Below the pieces are notes generated by a model. It was not told where the DNA came from, made no database searches, and saw only the letters and a program-made list of their open reading frames with translations. Below, piece by piece: positions 24,838-33,121 of a stretch of 64,000 nucleotides of DNA. The stretch comes from Clostridium sp. (GTDB lineage Bacteria > Bacillota > Clostridia > Lachnospirales > Lachnospiraceae). The DNA is taken from positions 137,874 to 201,873 of the forward strand of contig JAGZZT010000002.1 of assembly GCA_018377235.1 (NCBI GenBank), written 5' to 3'. The stretch's first letter is position 1. Each line of letters begins with the position of its first letter. Both the position numbers and the translations under genes were made by a program.

Positions 24838-26193
24838 TTACTCCTCTTCCTCTGGAAGCTCGTAGCTCTTCTCTACTTTAACTTTTCCGCTTCTAAAACG
24901 GACACTTCCAAATACGAAGGCAAAAGCTACTACAGCCAGGTTGGCTGCCAGAAGCTTAACTGGAAGCTCTAAGGATGAAGTTACTCCTGAAACTATTACT
25001 ACAATTAAATCCAGCACGCCGATTGCCAGCAGCATATTATCCTTCACATGGAAGCTGGATTTCTTCCACGCGTCCGGCAGAACCTTAGGCATCCGAAGCA
25101 GACTTAAAATAATCATGGCCTTTGTGATAGAACCTACTGTAATCGTAATATCGCTGATAATACCGATATCGAAGTTAAACATAATCGGTACAAAACCGAT
25201 GACATAATAAATTCCCAGCAGAATGATCGGTGTTCTGAACTTAGGATGAAGTCTTGCCAGAGCCGATGGATACCAGCCATCGTTGCAGGCCTGCATTAAC
25301 GGCTTGGTACAGGAAGCGATAGAGCTGTTCAATGTGGTGAGCAGGGCCATCCATGCACCGCCAATCATGAACAAGTAATATAATGGTTTGGAAAGCACGG
25401 CCTCAGCCACTACATTCAAGGGCTGACCAGCTACCTGATCTACAGGGAGTACTCCTGCTGCCACTATGCCCATTAAGCCATAAAAGGCTGCGATGCCCAG
25501 TGTGGAAAACAGCATAACCCGCGGAATATCTCTGGTAGGATTTTTTGCCTCCGCACTCATCTGAGTCACATACTGCGCGCCATCGCAGGTATAACTCATA
25601 AGAACTGCCGCGCTCCACAATCCAGGAAGACCGTTGGGCATAAAGGTGGACGGCTCAAAATAATTGGGATCCAGGTTGGCAAGACCTACTCCTGTAAACA
25701 CAGTCAGAGCAATCACCAGGAGAATTACCGCCGCTCCCTGAATTTTAGCAAAGGCATTGACGCCGAACACATTGGTTACAAACAGAATCGTCAGCACGCT
25801 GAGGGCAATGGCCTTTCTGGTCAGCCACGGCAGAAACGGCATGGCATAATCGGCAAAAGACAAGGCGTACATGGCCAGAGTCACGCTGGTGAGCAGGGAA
25901 ATCATGGAATACGTTCCCGTCCATCTGGGGCCTAAAAAGGTACCTACCATGGAATAGTCACCGCCTCTGTACCTGGCCACAGAATTCAGAAAAATCTGCG
26001 GCGAACGGGACAGCAGTGCAATAAAGCCGCCTATCATAAATGCAATAAAAATGGAACGGCCGGTGCGTTCGATTCCGATTCCTGTCAGAGACATGATTCC
26101 AGATCCGATAATGGAACCTACACCGATTGCCATCAAATCCCAGAATCCCAGAACACGTTTCAGATCCTTCGTGGATGTTAACTGCTTTGACAT
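24838..26193 (-). CDS. APC-superfamily amino acid permease
   Basis: 451 residues with about 12 membrane helices. The first helix carries the APC substrate signature GVGSIIGSGIMSLTG (about 22-36). The polar N-terminus and the acidic C-terminus (ELPEEEE) face the cytoplasm. The substrate cannot be read from sequence. The next gene upstream, 37 bases away on the same strand, is an M20 amidohydrolase, so the pair may import and hydrolyse an N-acylated or peptide-bound amino acid, or export the product. Confidence 0.88.
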   Translation of the reverse strand: MSKQLTSTKDLKRVLGFWDLMAIGVGSIIGSGIMSLTGIGIERTGRSIFIAFMIGGFIALLSRSPQIFLNSVARYRGGDYSMVGTFLGPRWTGTYSMISLLTSVTLAMYALSFADYAMPFLPWLTRKAIALSVLTILFVTNVFGVNAFAKIQGAAVILLVIALTVFTGVGLANLDPNYFEPSTFMPNGLPGLWSAAVLMSYTCDGAQYVTQMSAEAKNPTRDIPRVMLFSTLGIAAFYGLMGIVAAGVLPVDQVAGQPLNVVAEAVLSKPLYYLFMIGGAWMALLTTLNSSIASCTKPLMQACNDGWYPSALARLHPKFRTPIILLGIYYVIGFVPIMFNFDIGIISDITITVGSITKAMIILSLLRMPKVLPDAWKKSSFHVKDNMLLAIGVLDLIVVIVSGVTSSLELPVKLLAANLAVVAFAFVFGSVRFRSGKVKVEKSYELPEEEE

Positions 26194-26230
26194 AGTCTGA
26201 CTCTCCTTTCCCCCTGTTCAGGGCATTCCC

Positions 26231-27454
26231 CTACTCTCTGAAATTACTTGCAAATTCAGCCTGAATCAGTTCAAGCTCCTCCTTATTTCCCCCAATCCTG
26301 AGTCCCGTAAGGGCCATCAGCTTACCTGCCAGAATGCTCTGGTCAATGGGATACTCATTTCCCGTAATACATGCTGTCTCATCAGCGTGGCCTACCGGGG
26401 CAGGCTCTCCGTCCGGCACAATAGGGAAGGTAATCTCCACAGTCGGAATTTTGTAGGCTACGCATCCCAGATCCGAGGAAGCCTTGGGCAGGTTTCCAAA
26501 TGTAAAGCGGGAGCTGTCGATTCCCAGATCCGACGCATACTGAGCCGCTTTGTGGTACAGAGTCGGAACCGGCGTCGCACAGTACCAGGGAGCATCCCAT
26601 CGGTAAACAGGAGTCGTGTCTGTCATCAGAGCTGCGCCCTTTATTACATTATCCACCCGCTTCATAAGAGAATTCAGCTCTGCAGAATCATTGGTACGCA
26701 GTTCTACGTTTAAGGTGGCCAGATCCGGAACCGAATTGGCCGCTGTGCCTCCCTTTGAGATAATATAGTGAATCCGGTTGGTTTCCGGCATATGTTCTCT
26801 TAAAAATTCCAGGCCCATAGTAGTCAGAATTACTGCGTCCAGGGCGCTTCTGCCCTTTTCAGGAGAGGAAGACGCATGGGCAGCACGCCCTTTAAAGGTC
26901 ACCCAGTTGTCATGGGTAGGCCACACAATCGCCTTGCCCGTCACTTCAGATCCCCAGTCAGATCCATAGTGGCTGGCCAGCACTAAATCTACCTCGTCCA
27001 TATAGCCGCCTTCTAATATATAGTGCTTCGAACCTTCCAGCTCCTCCGCAGGCGTTCCGTAGACAATCACCGTTCCCTTCTCCTGAAAAGCCTCCTTAAG
27101 ACCCAGAGCCGCCGCAAAGCCAGCAGAAGAAATCAGGTTATGGCCACAGGCATGGCCATTTGGGAGAGCATCGTACTCTAACAGAACGCCGATAACAGGA
27201 CCGGCCTCTCTTCCGTTAAACACAGCCTTAAAGGCTGTCGGCATATCGATCTCCTGGTCAAATTTCGGGTGTCTTCCAGTCAGTCCCCTCTGTACCTCAA
27301 ATCCCTCCCGCTCCAGCTCATTCATCAGAAGCAGAGAGGAATCAAATTCTTCCCAGCCTACCTCCTTAAATTCCCAGATCCGTCTGGCGATCCGGTGAAG
27401 CTTCTCTCTGCTTCTGTCAATGGCTTCCATCATTCTTGTCTCCTCTGGGTTCAT
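26231..27454 (-). CDS. M20-family amidohydrolase (AbgB-like)
   Basis: About 407 residues from the ATG at 27454, which has AGGAGG nine bases upstream. The zinc motifs are present: GHACGHNLISSAG, the catalytic pair in TPAEELEGSK, and the late HADE motif. The dimerisation domain contains FKGRAAHASSSPEKGRSALDA. The closest known functions are hydrolysis of p-aminobenzoyl-glutamate, acyl-amino acids or indole-acetyl-amino acids. A second, distinct member lies at 55960-57396. It sits in front of the permease gene and behind a 20-bp AT palindrome. Confidence 0.88.
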   Translation of the reverse strand: MNPEETRMMEAIDRSREKLHRIARRIWEFKEVGWEEFDSSLLLMNELEREGFEVQRGLTGRHPKFDQEIDMPTAFKAVFNGREAGPVIGVLLEYDALPNGHACGHNLISSAGFAAALGLKEAFQEKGTVIVYGTPAEELEGSKHYILEGGYMDEVDLVLASHYGSDWGSEVTGKAIVWPTHDNWVTFKGRAAHASSSPEKGRSALDAVILTTMGLEFLREHMPETNRIHYIISKGGTAANSVPDLATLNVELRTNDSAELNSLMKRVDNVIKGAALMTDTTPVYRWDAPWYCATPVPTLYHKAAQYASDLGIDSSRFTFGNLPKASSDLGCVAYKIPTVEITFPIVPDGEPAPVGHADETACITGNEYPIDQSILAGKLMALTGLRIGGNKEELELIQAEFASNFRE

Positions 27455-27561
27455 ACACTTATTCCTCCTTTTTATTTTTTTATATCGTTCTTTTTCTCTT
27501 CTGTTCTCTATCATACTGATCCTCCGTTAAAAAACCGTCAACTCTTCTATGAATTTAAAGA

Positions 27562-27581
27562 AAAATAAAATATTTTATTTT
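27562..27581. promoter_or_regulatory. Perfect 20-bp AT palindrome upstream of the amidohydrolase
   Basis: AAAATAAAATATTTTATTTT is an exact 10+10 palindrome, about 107 bases upstream of the amidohydrolase start. It could be an operator or simply promoter-associated A/T sequence. Confidence 0.4.
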
Positions 27582-27588
27582 CAAATAA

Positions 27589-27640
27589 CAAAAAAATCAG
27601 GTCAATACCCTTTTAAATTAAGAATTTTTTTGACCTGATT
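27589..27640 (-). terminator. Terminator of the SARP-type regulator gene
   Basis: AATCAGGTCAA (27595-27605) and TTGACCTGATT (27630-27640) form an 11-bp perfect stem. On the minus strand it is followed by a T-run, about 40 bases after the regulator stop. It separates the regulator from the downstream amidohydrolase. Confidence 0.75.
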
Positions 27641-27680
27641 CCTGTGTTGTTAAAGTATTTTATTATGCTTTTTTTATATT

Positions 27681-29627
27681 CTATCCTTTTTTTAACGCTT
27701 CCAGCTCCAGCCGTGCGCAGACAGCCTCTGCCTGCTGCCGTTCTGAGCTTCTTTCATAGTGATAAAGGGCAGTGCGCAGTTCTCCCGCTTTTTCATACCA
27801 ATGAGCCGCCACTGTATGCCAGAGACGTTTCTTTCCCTGAGACAGCTGGCTGTATACGTAATCCCTGTAATATTGATGGGTAAATTGATAAAAAATTCTG
27901 GTTTCCTTCTCTGTTTCCGTCACAAGTCCCGCTCTCATCAAATGTTCCAGCTCCTCCACCAGATCCAGAGACTCTGACTTCGTTAAAAGCGCCAGCGGTT
28001 CCAGCTCCCCCTCTTCTCCGCAGACAGAAAGAGCCTCCAGTGTTCTCCTCTGTCTCTCAGAAAGCCGCTCCAGGCGCAGCTGAATCATCATATCGATTCT
28101 CGAAGGGTTCTCCTGGCCATCTCCGCACTTCTGACCAGAGCGGCTTAAAAGATCCATTAAAGCCAATGGATTTCCCTCCGTCCGCAAAAACAATTCCCGT
28201 CCTCCGTTCTCCCCTGCCAGCTTTTTAAAGGGATCTCGCTTCATAAGCTCCCCCATCTCCTCCTCTGTAAAGCAGGACAGATGAATCGTGGTGACAAGGG
28301 CTCTTTCATTCAGAGCCAGAAGCAGGTCCCGCACCGCCTGCTTTCCGTCTGTACGGCAGGCAGCTGTCAGAAACAGCCGTTCGTTTCCCAGTTCCACCAT
28401 CATCCTCTGCAGTAATCTCCTGCTTACAGAATCCATCCAGTGAAGGCTGTCAATGTATAAAAGAATCTTTCTCTGAGATGCCAGATCCCGGAACAAATTC
28501 AAAATCTCCGCCTCCAGAATGGCAATGCTCTGTGCTTTCACGCTGCTATTGGAAAAGAAAGCATTCTTTTCATCTGCATTCACCCTCCGCTCTTCTCCTG
28601 AAAGCATTCTGCGAATCAGCCGCTCCTCCTCTCCTGACAGTGAAATTTTGTGCTTTGCATGAAGCCGTTCCAGACATTGAAAGCAGTCTCTCAAAGCCCG
28701 CAGAGGAACATCCGACTCTGCTCCATAGCAGTTAGCGTAGAGCTCAAGCGCCTCTCCCTTGTGATCCATTTCAAAAATCTGCCGCATCAGGGCTGTCTTT
28801 CCCACGCCCACCTCGCCTTCTATGATCACAGACTTCGTGTCCTCATCATTCAAAAACAAAAAAATCTGCTCATCAATCGTCTGTATCTCTGCCAGACGGC
28901 CGAAAAACTCTTTCCTGGGCTTTTTACTTCTTAGAGAAGAAACCTCTTTTCTGTGAAGCAGAGTCTGAAACAGAACCACAGCCTGGTGGGACGGCTCTTC
29001 GTCCAAATCTTCCCTCAGCCGGCGGATATACTCCTGATACAGCTTCGCTCCCCAGTCATATTTTTCTGCCTGCCCGTAAAGCCGCATCCCCGTCAAGACC
29101 ATCTCCTCATCCCATGGACTCCAATGTTTCCATGTGTCGATTAAGAGACGAAGCCTCTCCGGATTCCGTGCTGCGGACGGTTCCTCCAGCTGTGCCTTAA
29201 TCTCTCTCAAAATTCTGGCAATCTGCTGATTTCTCTTCTCCTCCACCCACTCCTCAAACTCCGGACAGTCCTTCAGATAAAAAAAATCCAGGAATCGCTC
29301 CTGGCAAAGGGAAAAATCCCGATCCGGCATATCCCAGTCTGTCCTGATCTCCACTCTCTGATTCAGTTTTAAATCGTTCCTGCCCTGCAGGACAATCAGC
29401 TCCTCCCCCAGAAGCTTTCTAAGCTGAAACAGAGCCTGTCTCAGATTTTTCCGGCCGGAAGCCTCGTCCCCTGCCCCCCAGAAGAGAGAAACCAGTTCAT
29501 CCCGGTTCGTATGCTTTTCCACGCATAGGTAATAAAAAATCCCCTCTGCCTTTCTGTAAGGAAACCGAACTGGCTCCTGATCCCTAAAAACCCCTGGTAT
29601 CCCCAAAAGCGTCACTTCATATTCCAA
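27681..29627 (-). CDS. SARP/BTAD-type transcriptional regulator with AAA ATPase
   Basis: 648 residues. The N-terminal winged helix (about 1-95) is of the OmpR-like SARP kind, with RKNLRQALFQLRKLLG. The bacterial transcriptional activator domain spans about 100-230. Then comes a STAND/AAA ATPase with Walker A GEVGVGKT at 271-278 and Walker B KILLYIDSLHW. It ends soon after the ATPase arm, without the long TPR array usual in AfsR-like proteins, so it is a short form. The inducing ligand is unknown; the neighbouring amidohydrolase and permease are natural targets. Confidence 0.82.
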   Translation of the reverse strand: MEYEVTLLGIPGVFRDQEPVRFPYRKAEGIFYYLCVEKHTNRDELVSLFWGAGDEASGRKNLRQALFQLRKLLGEELIVLQGRNDLKLNQRVEIRTDWDMPDRDFSLCQERFLDFFYLKDCPEFEEWVEEKRNQQIARILREIKAQLEEPSAARNPERLRLLIDTWKHWSPWDEEMVLTGMRLYGQAEKYDWGAKLYQEYIRRLREDLDEEPSHQAVVLFQTLLHRKEVSSLRSKKPRKEFFGRLAEIQTIDEQIFLFLNDEDTKSVIIEGEVGVGKTALMRQIFEMDHKGEALELYANCYGAESDVPLRALRDCFQCLERLHAKHKISLSGEEERLIRRMLSGEERRVNADEKNAFFSNSSVKAQSIAILEAEILNLFRDLASQRKILLYIDSLHWMDSVSRRLLQRMMVELGNERLFLTAACRTDGKQAVRDLLLALNERALVTTIHLSCFTEEEMGELMKRDPFKKLAGENGGRELFLRTEGNPLALMDLLSRSGQKCGDGQENPSRIDMMIQLRLERLSERQRRTLEALSVCGEEGELEPLALLTKSESLDLVEELEHLMRAGLVTETEKETRIFYQFTHQYYRDYVYSQLSQGKKRLWHTVAAHWYEKAGELRTALYHYERSSERQQAEAVCARLELEALKKG

Positions 29628-29717
29628 TACATACCCCTCCCATTGCCCTGCCCGCCTTATACAGCAGGCAGAGACTCTTATGGGAATATTATATCAAAGT
29701 CCTTCCTTCCATACAAT

Positions 29718-31538
29718 TTATTTCTTCCATACAATAACCGCTTTGAACAGATCTGCCTCCGTCTCCACCTGAAAACTCCCATTCTGAAGCTCTGTAAAGC
29801 TCTTGGCAATCGCCAGCCCCAGTCCGGAGCCTTCCGTATTTCTGGACTGATCGCCTCTTACGAAACGCCCTGTCAGCTCCTCCGCATCCTCCGGAAGCTC
29901 CGCCGCTGAAATATTTTTCATGGAGATTCTCACTTCTCCCCGGTTTTCTCTGCAAGCCCTGTTTTCCGAAATTTTTCCGTTTTCCTCCTCTTTTGCTGAT
30001 CCCGTCTCCTCGATCGTCACATAAGCTCTGGTTCCCTGCATTCCATGTCTGGCAATATTGACCAGCAGGTTTTCAAAAATACGGTAGGTTTTTTCGCTGT
30101 CCAGTGTCAGCATTACTCTATTTTCCGGAAGCTGAAAACGAAAATCAATTCCACTGTCAGAAAGCTGATCAGAAAGCTCCAGCTTCACCTGCTTCATCAG
30201 GCTCACTACGTCCACATCCATCAGATTCAGCTTCATCGTCTGGCTGTTGGCCTTGCTGACCTCAAATAAATCCTCAATCAACGCCTTCAGGCGCAGAGAT
30301 TTTCGATCCAGCACCTGAACATACTCTTCCTTTTCCTGCTCTGTAATGCCAGGCTGTTTTAACAGATTAACATATGTAATAATCGCTGTAAGAGGTGTCT
30401 TTAAATCGTGGGAGACATTGGTAATCAGCTCTGTCTTCATACGCTGGCTCTTCACCTCAGCCTCCACGGCCTTCTTAAAACCGGACTGAATTTTTCCTAT
30501 TTCCTCCCGAAACGGCTCGAACACGCCCAAATCCTCTGTGATCTCTGCATCCAGATTGCCCTCCGCCAATTCGTTCGTCACCTTTAAAAGATTCTGGTAC
30601 TTTTCCCGCACCCGGCCATAGGCCTTCTGCAAAACAATGTAAAGGACTGCTGAATAGACGAGAAGTCCGAAAATCCCATAAAACCAAAGGCTGCACAGAA
30701 CAGTTAAAAGAATGAAATTTATGCCTACAAGTTTTAAAATACTGCGGGACGATTTCTCATTAAAATCAATCTGTTCCAGCTCCCGGCAGGTTCTGGACGC
30801 CGCTCTTCTTAACGCTCTCGCAAGCTTCCCTGTGAGAGTTCTCTCCTTAAACCATCGGATCGGTCCAATGGTAAAAAAGGACATGGATGTCTCTGCCATC
30901 CAGAAAAAAATCAGCCCCATAAAAAGCCATGCAAAGTAATTGAGCGCCATCATAGTAACCTGCGCTGTTTCTGTGTTCATGTGGTAGTAGTCCGTAGTCA
31001 GAACCGCCATGGTTTCGCCGCTTAAGGACGCTGCGGCCATACCAGGCCCCATACCGGAACCGATGGATCCCCCCAGAATCATCAGACCTGCAAAAAACAT
31101 AAGCTCGAAGGGAACCTTAAACAGTGCAAATTCCGTCATTCTGAGAGGCCTGACAGCCGCCAGAACTGCCGCTGATACCGCTACAAGAACCGACGCGCAC
31201 AGGGTAATAAGCCCCAGAGCCGCCTGAACTCTTCCATATCCCGGAAGCACCCACACCTCGTCTCCCCTGTAACTTACATGGGCGCCATAAGAAGCATACC
31301 CGCCATTGTCCACATAATAGTCATAGTCACGGCTCATGGCAGAGTCATAAGAACCTGTCTCATAGTCATACTCCTCCATATCATCTGCAGCGCCTGTGGA
31401 CTGTTCCCACTCTTCTGCTGTAAAAATCTGCTTTCCCTGATTCATTTCAGAGGCAAGCCATGGATAAAACGCCATCACGCCCGCGGCAATACAGGCTGTA
31501 AGCAGAACTGCCAGCAGAATCCCTGTCCAGGATCCCAT
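29718..31538 (-). CDS. Large membrane sensor histidine kinase
   Basis: About 606 residues from the ATG at 31538, 14 bases after the regulator stop; the frame extends to a TTG at 31580. The N-terminus has one helix, a Tyr/Asp-rich exported loop (EEYDYETGSYDSAMSRDYD region) and several more helices to about residue 280. HisKA holds VSHDLKTPLTAIITYVNLL. The ATPase domain has a glycine-rich G2 box (GSGLGLAIAKSF) and an atypical Lys/Glu-rich insertion near 530. It pairs with the regulator just upstream. Confidence 0.88.
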   Translation of the reverse strand: MGSWTGILLAVLLTACIAAGVMAFYPWLASEMNQGKQIFTAEEWEQSTGAADDMEEYDYETGSYDSAMSRDYDYYVDNGGYASYGAHVSYRGDEVWVLPGYGRVQAALGLITLCASVLVAVSAAVLAAVRPLRMTEFALFKVPFELMFFAGLMILGGSIGSGMGPGMAAASLSGETMAVLTTDYYHMNTETAQVTMMALNYFAWLFMGLIFFWMAETSMSFFTIGPIRWFKERTLTGKLARALRRAASRTCRELEQIDFNEKSSRSILKLVGINFILLTVLCSLWFYGIFGLLVYSAVLYIVLQKAYGRVREKYQNLLKVTNELAEGNLDAEITEDLGVFEPFREEIGKIQSGFKKAVEAEVKSQRMKTELITNVSHDLKTPLTAIITYVNLLKQPGITEQEKEEYVQVLDRKSLRLKALIEDLFEVSKANSQTMKLNLMDVDVVSLMKQVKLELSDQLSDSGIDFRFQLPENRVMLTLDSEKTYRIFENLLVNIARHGMQGTRAYVTIEETGSAKEEENGKISENRACRENRGEVRISMKNISAAELPEDAEELTGRFVRGDQSRNTEGSGLGLAIAKSFTELQNGSFQVETEADLFKAVIVWKK

Positions 31539-31551
31539 TTCTTTTTTCTCT

Positions 31552-32295
31552 CTACTGCTGTTTCTCAATTTTATAGCCAACTCCCCACACCACCTTCAAA
31601 TATTTTGGATTTCTGGGATTAATTTCAATCTTCTCCCGTATGTTTCTCACATGCACCATCACTGTGTCTGTATTGACTGCCCTCTCGTTCCACACCCGCT
31701 CATAAATCTCATCAGCCGAGAATACCCGGCCTGGATGCTTCATCAGAAGCAGAAGGATTTTAAATTCCATGGGAGTTACCTTCACTGGAGCGCCGTCTAC
31801 AAATACCTCCACCGTGTCTTCGTGAAACTCCAGACCTCCAATCCGGTATACCCGCTCCTCCTGCGCCCCGACCGCTCCGGACTGCCGTTCCTCAAGAAGG
31901 CGCAGAAAGCGCTGATACCGGCGAAGCTGAGAACCCACTCTGGCTAAAAGCTCCATAGGCGTAAACGGCTTTGTCACATAGTCGTCCGCCCCCATGTTAA
32001 GCCCCATAATCTTGTCCACCTCCTCCGATTTGGCGGAAAGAAAAATCACCGGGAAATCATACTTTTCCCGGAGCTTAATTACCATAGTGATACCGTCCAT
32101 TCTGGGCATCATCACATCCACAATGGCCAGAGAAATGTCATGCTCCTCAATTATCTTAAGTCCCTCGATTCCATCTGCCGCCTGAAACACCCGATATCCC
32201 TGGCCTTTTAAAAATATCTCAATTCCCTGCCTGATTTCCTTATCATCCTCCACAATTAAAATAGTTCCTGCGTCCGCTCCTGTCTGAATTTCCAT
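31552..32295 (-). CDS. OmpR-family response regulator
   Basis: 247 residues. Receiver domain with VEDDKE, the phosphoacceptor in LAIVDVMMPRMDG and switch Lys in DDYVTKPF; winged helix ending in VMVHVRNIREKI and VWGVGYKIEKQQ. Its start overlaps the end of a 75-codon gene by 40 bases, so its translation may depend on that gene. The obvious partner is the kinase downstream. Confidence 0.9.
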   Translation of the reverse strand: MEIQTGADAGTILIVEDDKEIRQGIEIFLKGQGYRVFQAADGIEGLKIIEEHDISLAIVDVMMPRMDGITMVIKLREKYDFPVIFLSAKSEEVDKIMGLNMGADDYVTKPFTPMELLARVGSQLRRYQRFLRLLEERQSGAVGAQEERVYRIGGLEFHEDTVEVFVDGAPVKVTPMEFKILLLLMKHPGRVFSADEIYERVWNERAVNTDTVMVHVRNIREKIEINPRNPKYLKVVWGVGYKIEKQQ

Positions 32296-32483
32296 AGCTG
32301 TGTATCATCTCCATAAACTTCTGATTTTTTTTGTTCTGTTTGAGTCATTTTCTGTTCTGCTCTGATTATACTACATCTTCGGAATTCCTCCCAAGCAATC
32401 TGAAAAAACTGAATCAGCAGATTCACTGCCGCCACCATGCCTAAAACAGGAAACAGAATCTCTATCAGATCCCACCCATTCAT
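32256..32483 (-). CDS. Small membrane protein overlapping the response regulator start
   Basis: 75 residues from the ATG at 32483, which has GGGGGAG six bases upstream. One hydrophobic helix (9-30) is followed by a charged, Glu/Gln-rich tail. It overlaps the regulator gene by 40 bases in another frame. Small membrane proteins beside two-component systems often modulate the kinase; that is inference. The frame upstream of 32483 has no ribosome binding site and overlaps the stem-loop at 32585. Confidence 0.55.
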   Translation of the reverse strand: MNGWDLIEILFPVLGMVAAVNLLIQFFQIAWEEFRRCSIIRAEQKMTQTEQKKSEVYGDDTQLWKFRQERTQELF

Positions 32484-32584
32484 ATCCGTCTCCCCCTCTT
32501 CTGTTTTGATAGGGCCAGTATAGGGCAAAAATCTAAACAGGGAAGGCAGAAAAAATGAAAGATTTTCTAAAGATTTGGTTATCG

Positions 32585-32643
32585 GAAAAAAGAGATATTT
32601 TTCTTGTTCCACTTAAAGTCACCGAAAAATATCTCTTTTTTTC
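32585..32643. terminator. Stem-loop, member B of the dispersed family
   Basis: GAAAAAAGAGATATTTTTC pairs with GAAAAATATCTCTTTTTTTC, about 18 bp, with a 20-nt loop. Both strands end in T-runs. Read on the minus strand the loop contains GGTGACTTTAAGTGGAACA, nearly the same as member A although the stem sequence is different. Confidence 0.78.
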
Positions 32644-32675
32644 TGTGTTAGCAATAGTATTATCTGTTTGTTTTA

Positions 32676-32703
32676 TTGACTATTTTGTTTTTTTTGATAT
32701 TAT
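32676..32703 (+). promoter_or_regulatory. Promoter of the 86-codon membrane protein gene
   Basis: TTGACT (32676-32681) and TATTAT (32698-32703) with 16 bases between, in a very T-rich stretch on the plus strand. Confidence 0.45.
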
Positions 32704-32759
32704 TTGATTATAGCATCAGTGTATATTTTGTATCTTCTATTTGAAAAGGGGAAATTCGC

Positions 32760-33020
32760 ATGTTAAAATGGTATCTATGTCTTTTGCTTTTTAATGTTTA
32801 CAGCGGAATACGGTTATTAGATACGCTGGGGGTTCTGTCTGTCCAGCCGGATATCAGAATATTGTCTGGAGTGGTTCTGTTATCGGCTGTTTTAATTCTG
32901 ATGCTCACTGATAAACTTTTACACAACCATGTTGATTTCAAGGCAATACCTTTGAAAGTTTTATTTGGAACGGGAGTTTTCCTTATGATTGCTGAGTTTA
33001 TCATCCATGTTTCATCCTGA
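32760..33020 (+). CDS. Small membrane protein
   Basis: 86 residues with three predicted helices (2-18, 32-52 and 65-83). AAAGGGG lies eight bases before the ATG, a promoter lies upstream and a strong hairpin terminator follows. It forms a self-contained plus-strand transcription unit among minus-strand genes. No family recognised. Confidence 0.65.
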   Translation: MLKWYLCLLLFNVYSGIRLLDTLGVLSVQPDIRILSGVVLLSAVLILMLTDKLLHNHVDFKAIPLKVLFGTGVFLMIAEFIIHVSS

Positions 33021-33024
33021 TCTG

Positions 33025-33100
33025 AAAAGGAGAAAGATCCTTTCCTGATTTCTTCTATAATGAATAAAAACAGGAAATGTTTCTTTCTCCTTTATTTTTT
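33025..33100 (+). terminator. Terminator after the 86-codon gene
   Basis: AAAGGAGAAAGA and TTTCCTG (33026-33047) pair with CAGGAAA and TCTTTCTCCTTT (33071-33093) with small bulges, followed by ATTTTTT. It lies between two converging genes and can serve deaD as well. Confidence 0.7.
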
Positions 33101-33121
33101 GAATTTATCTGAATTTCGTTT

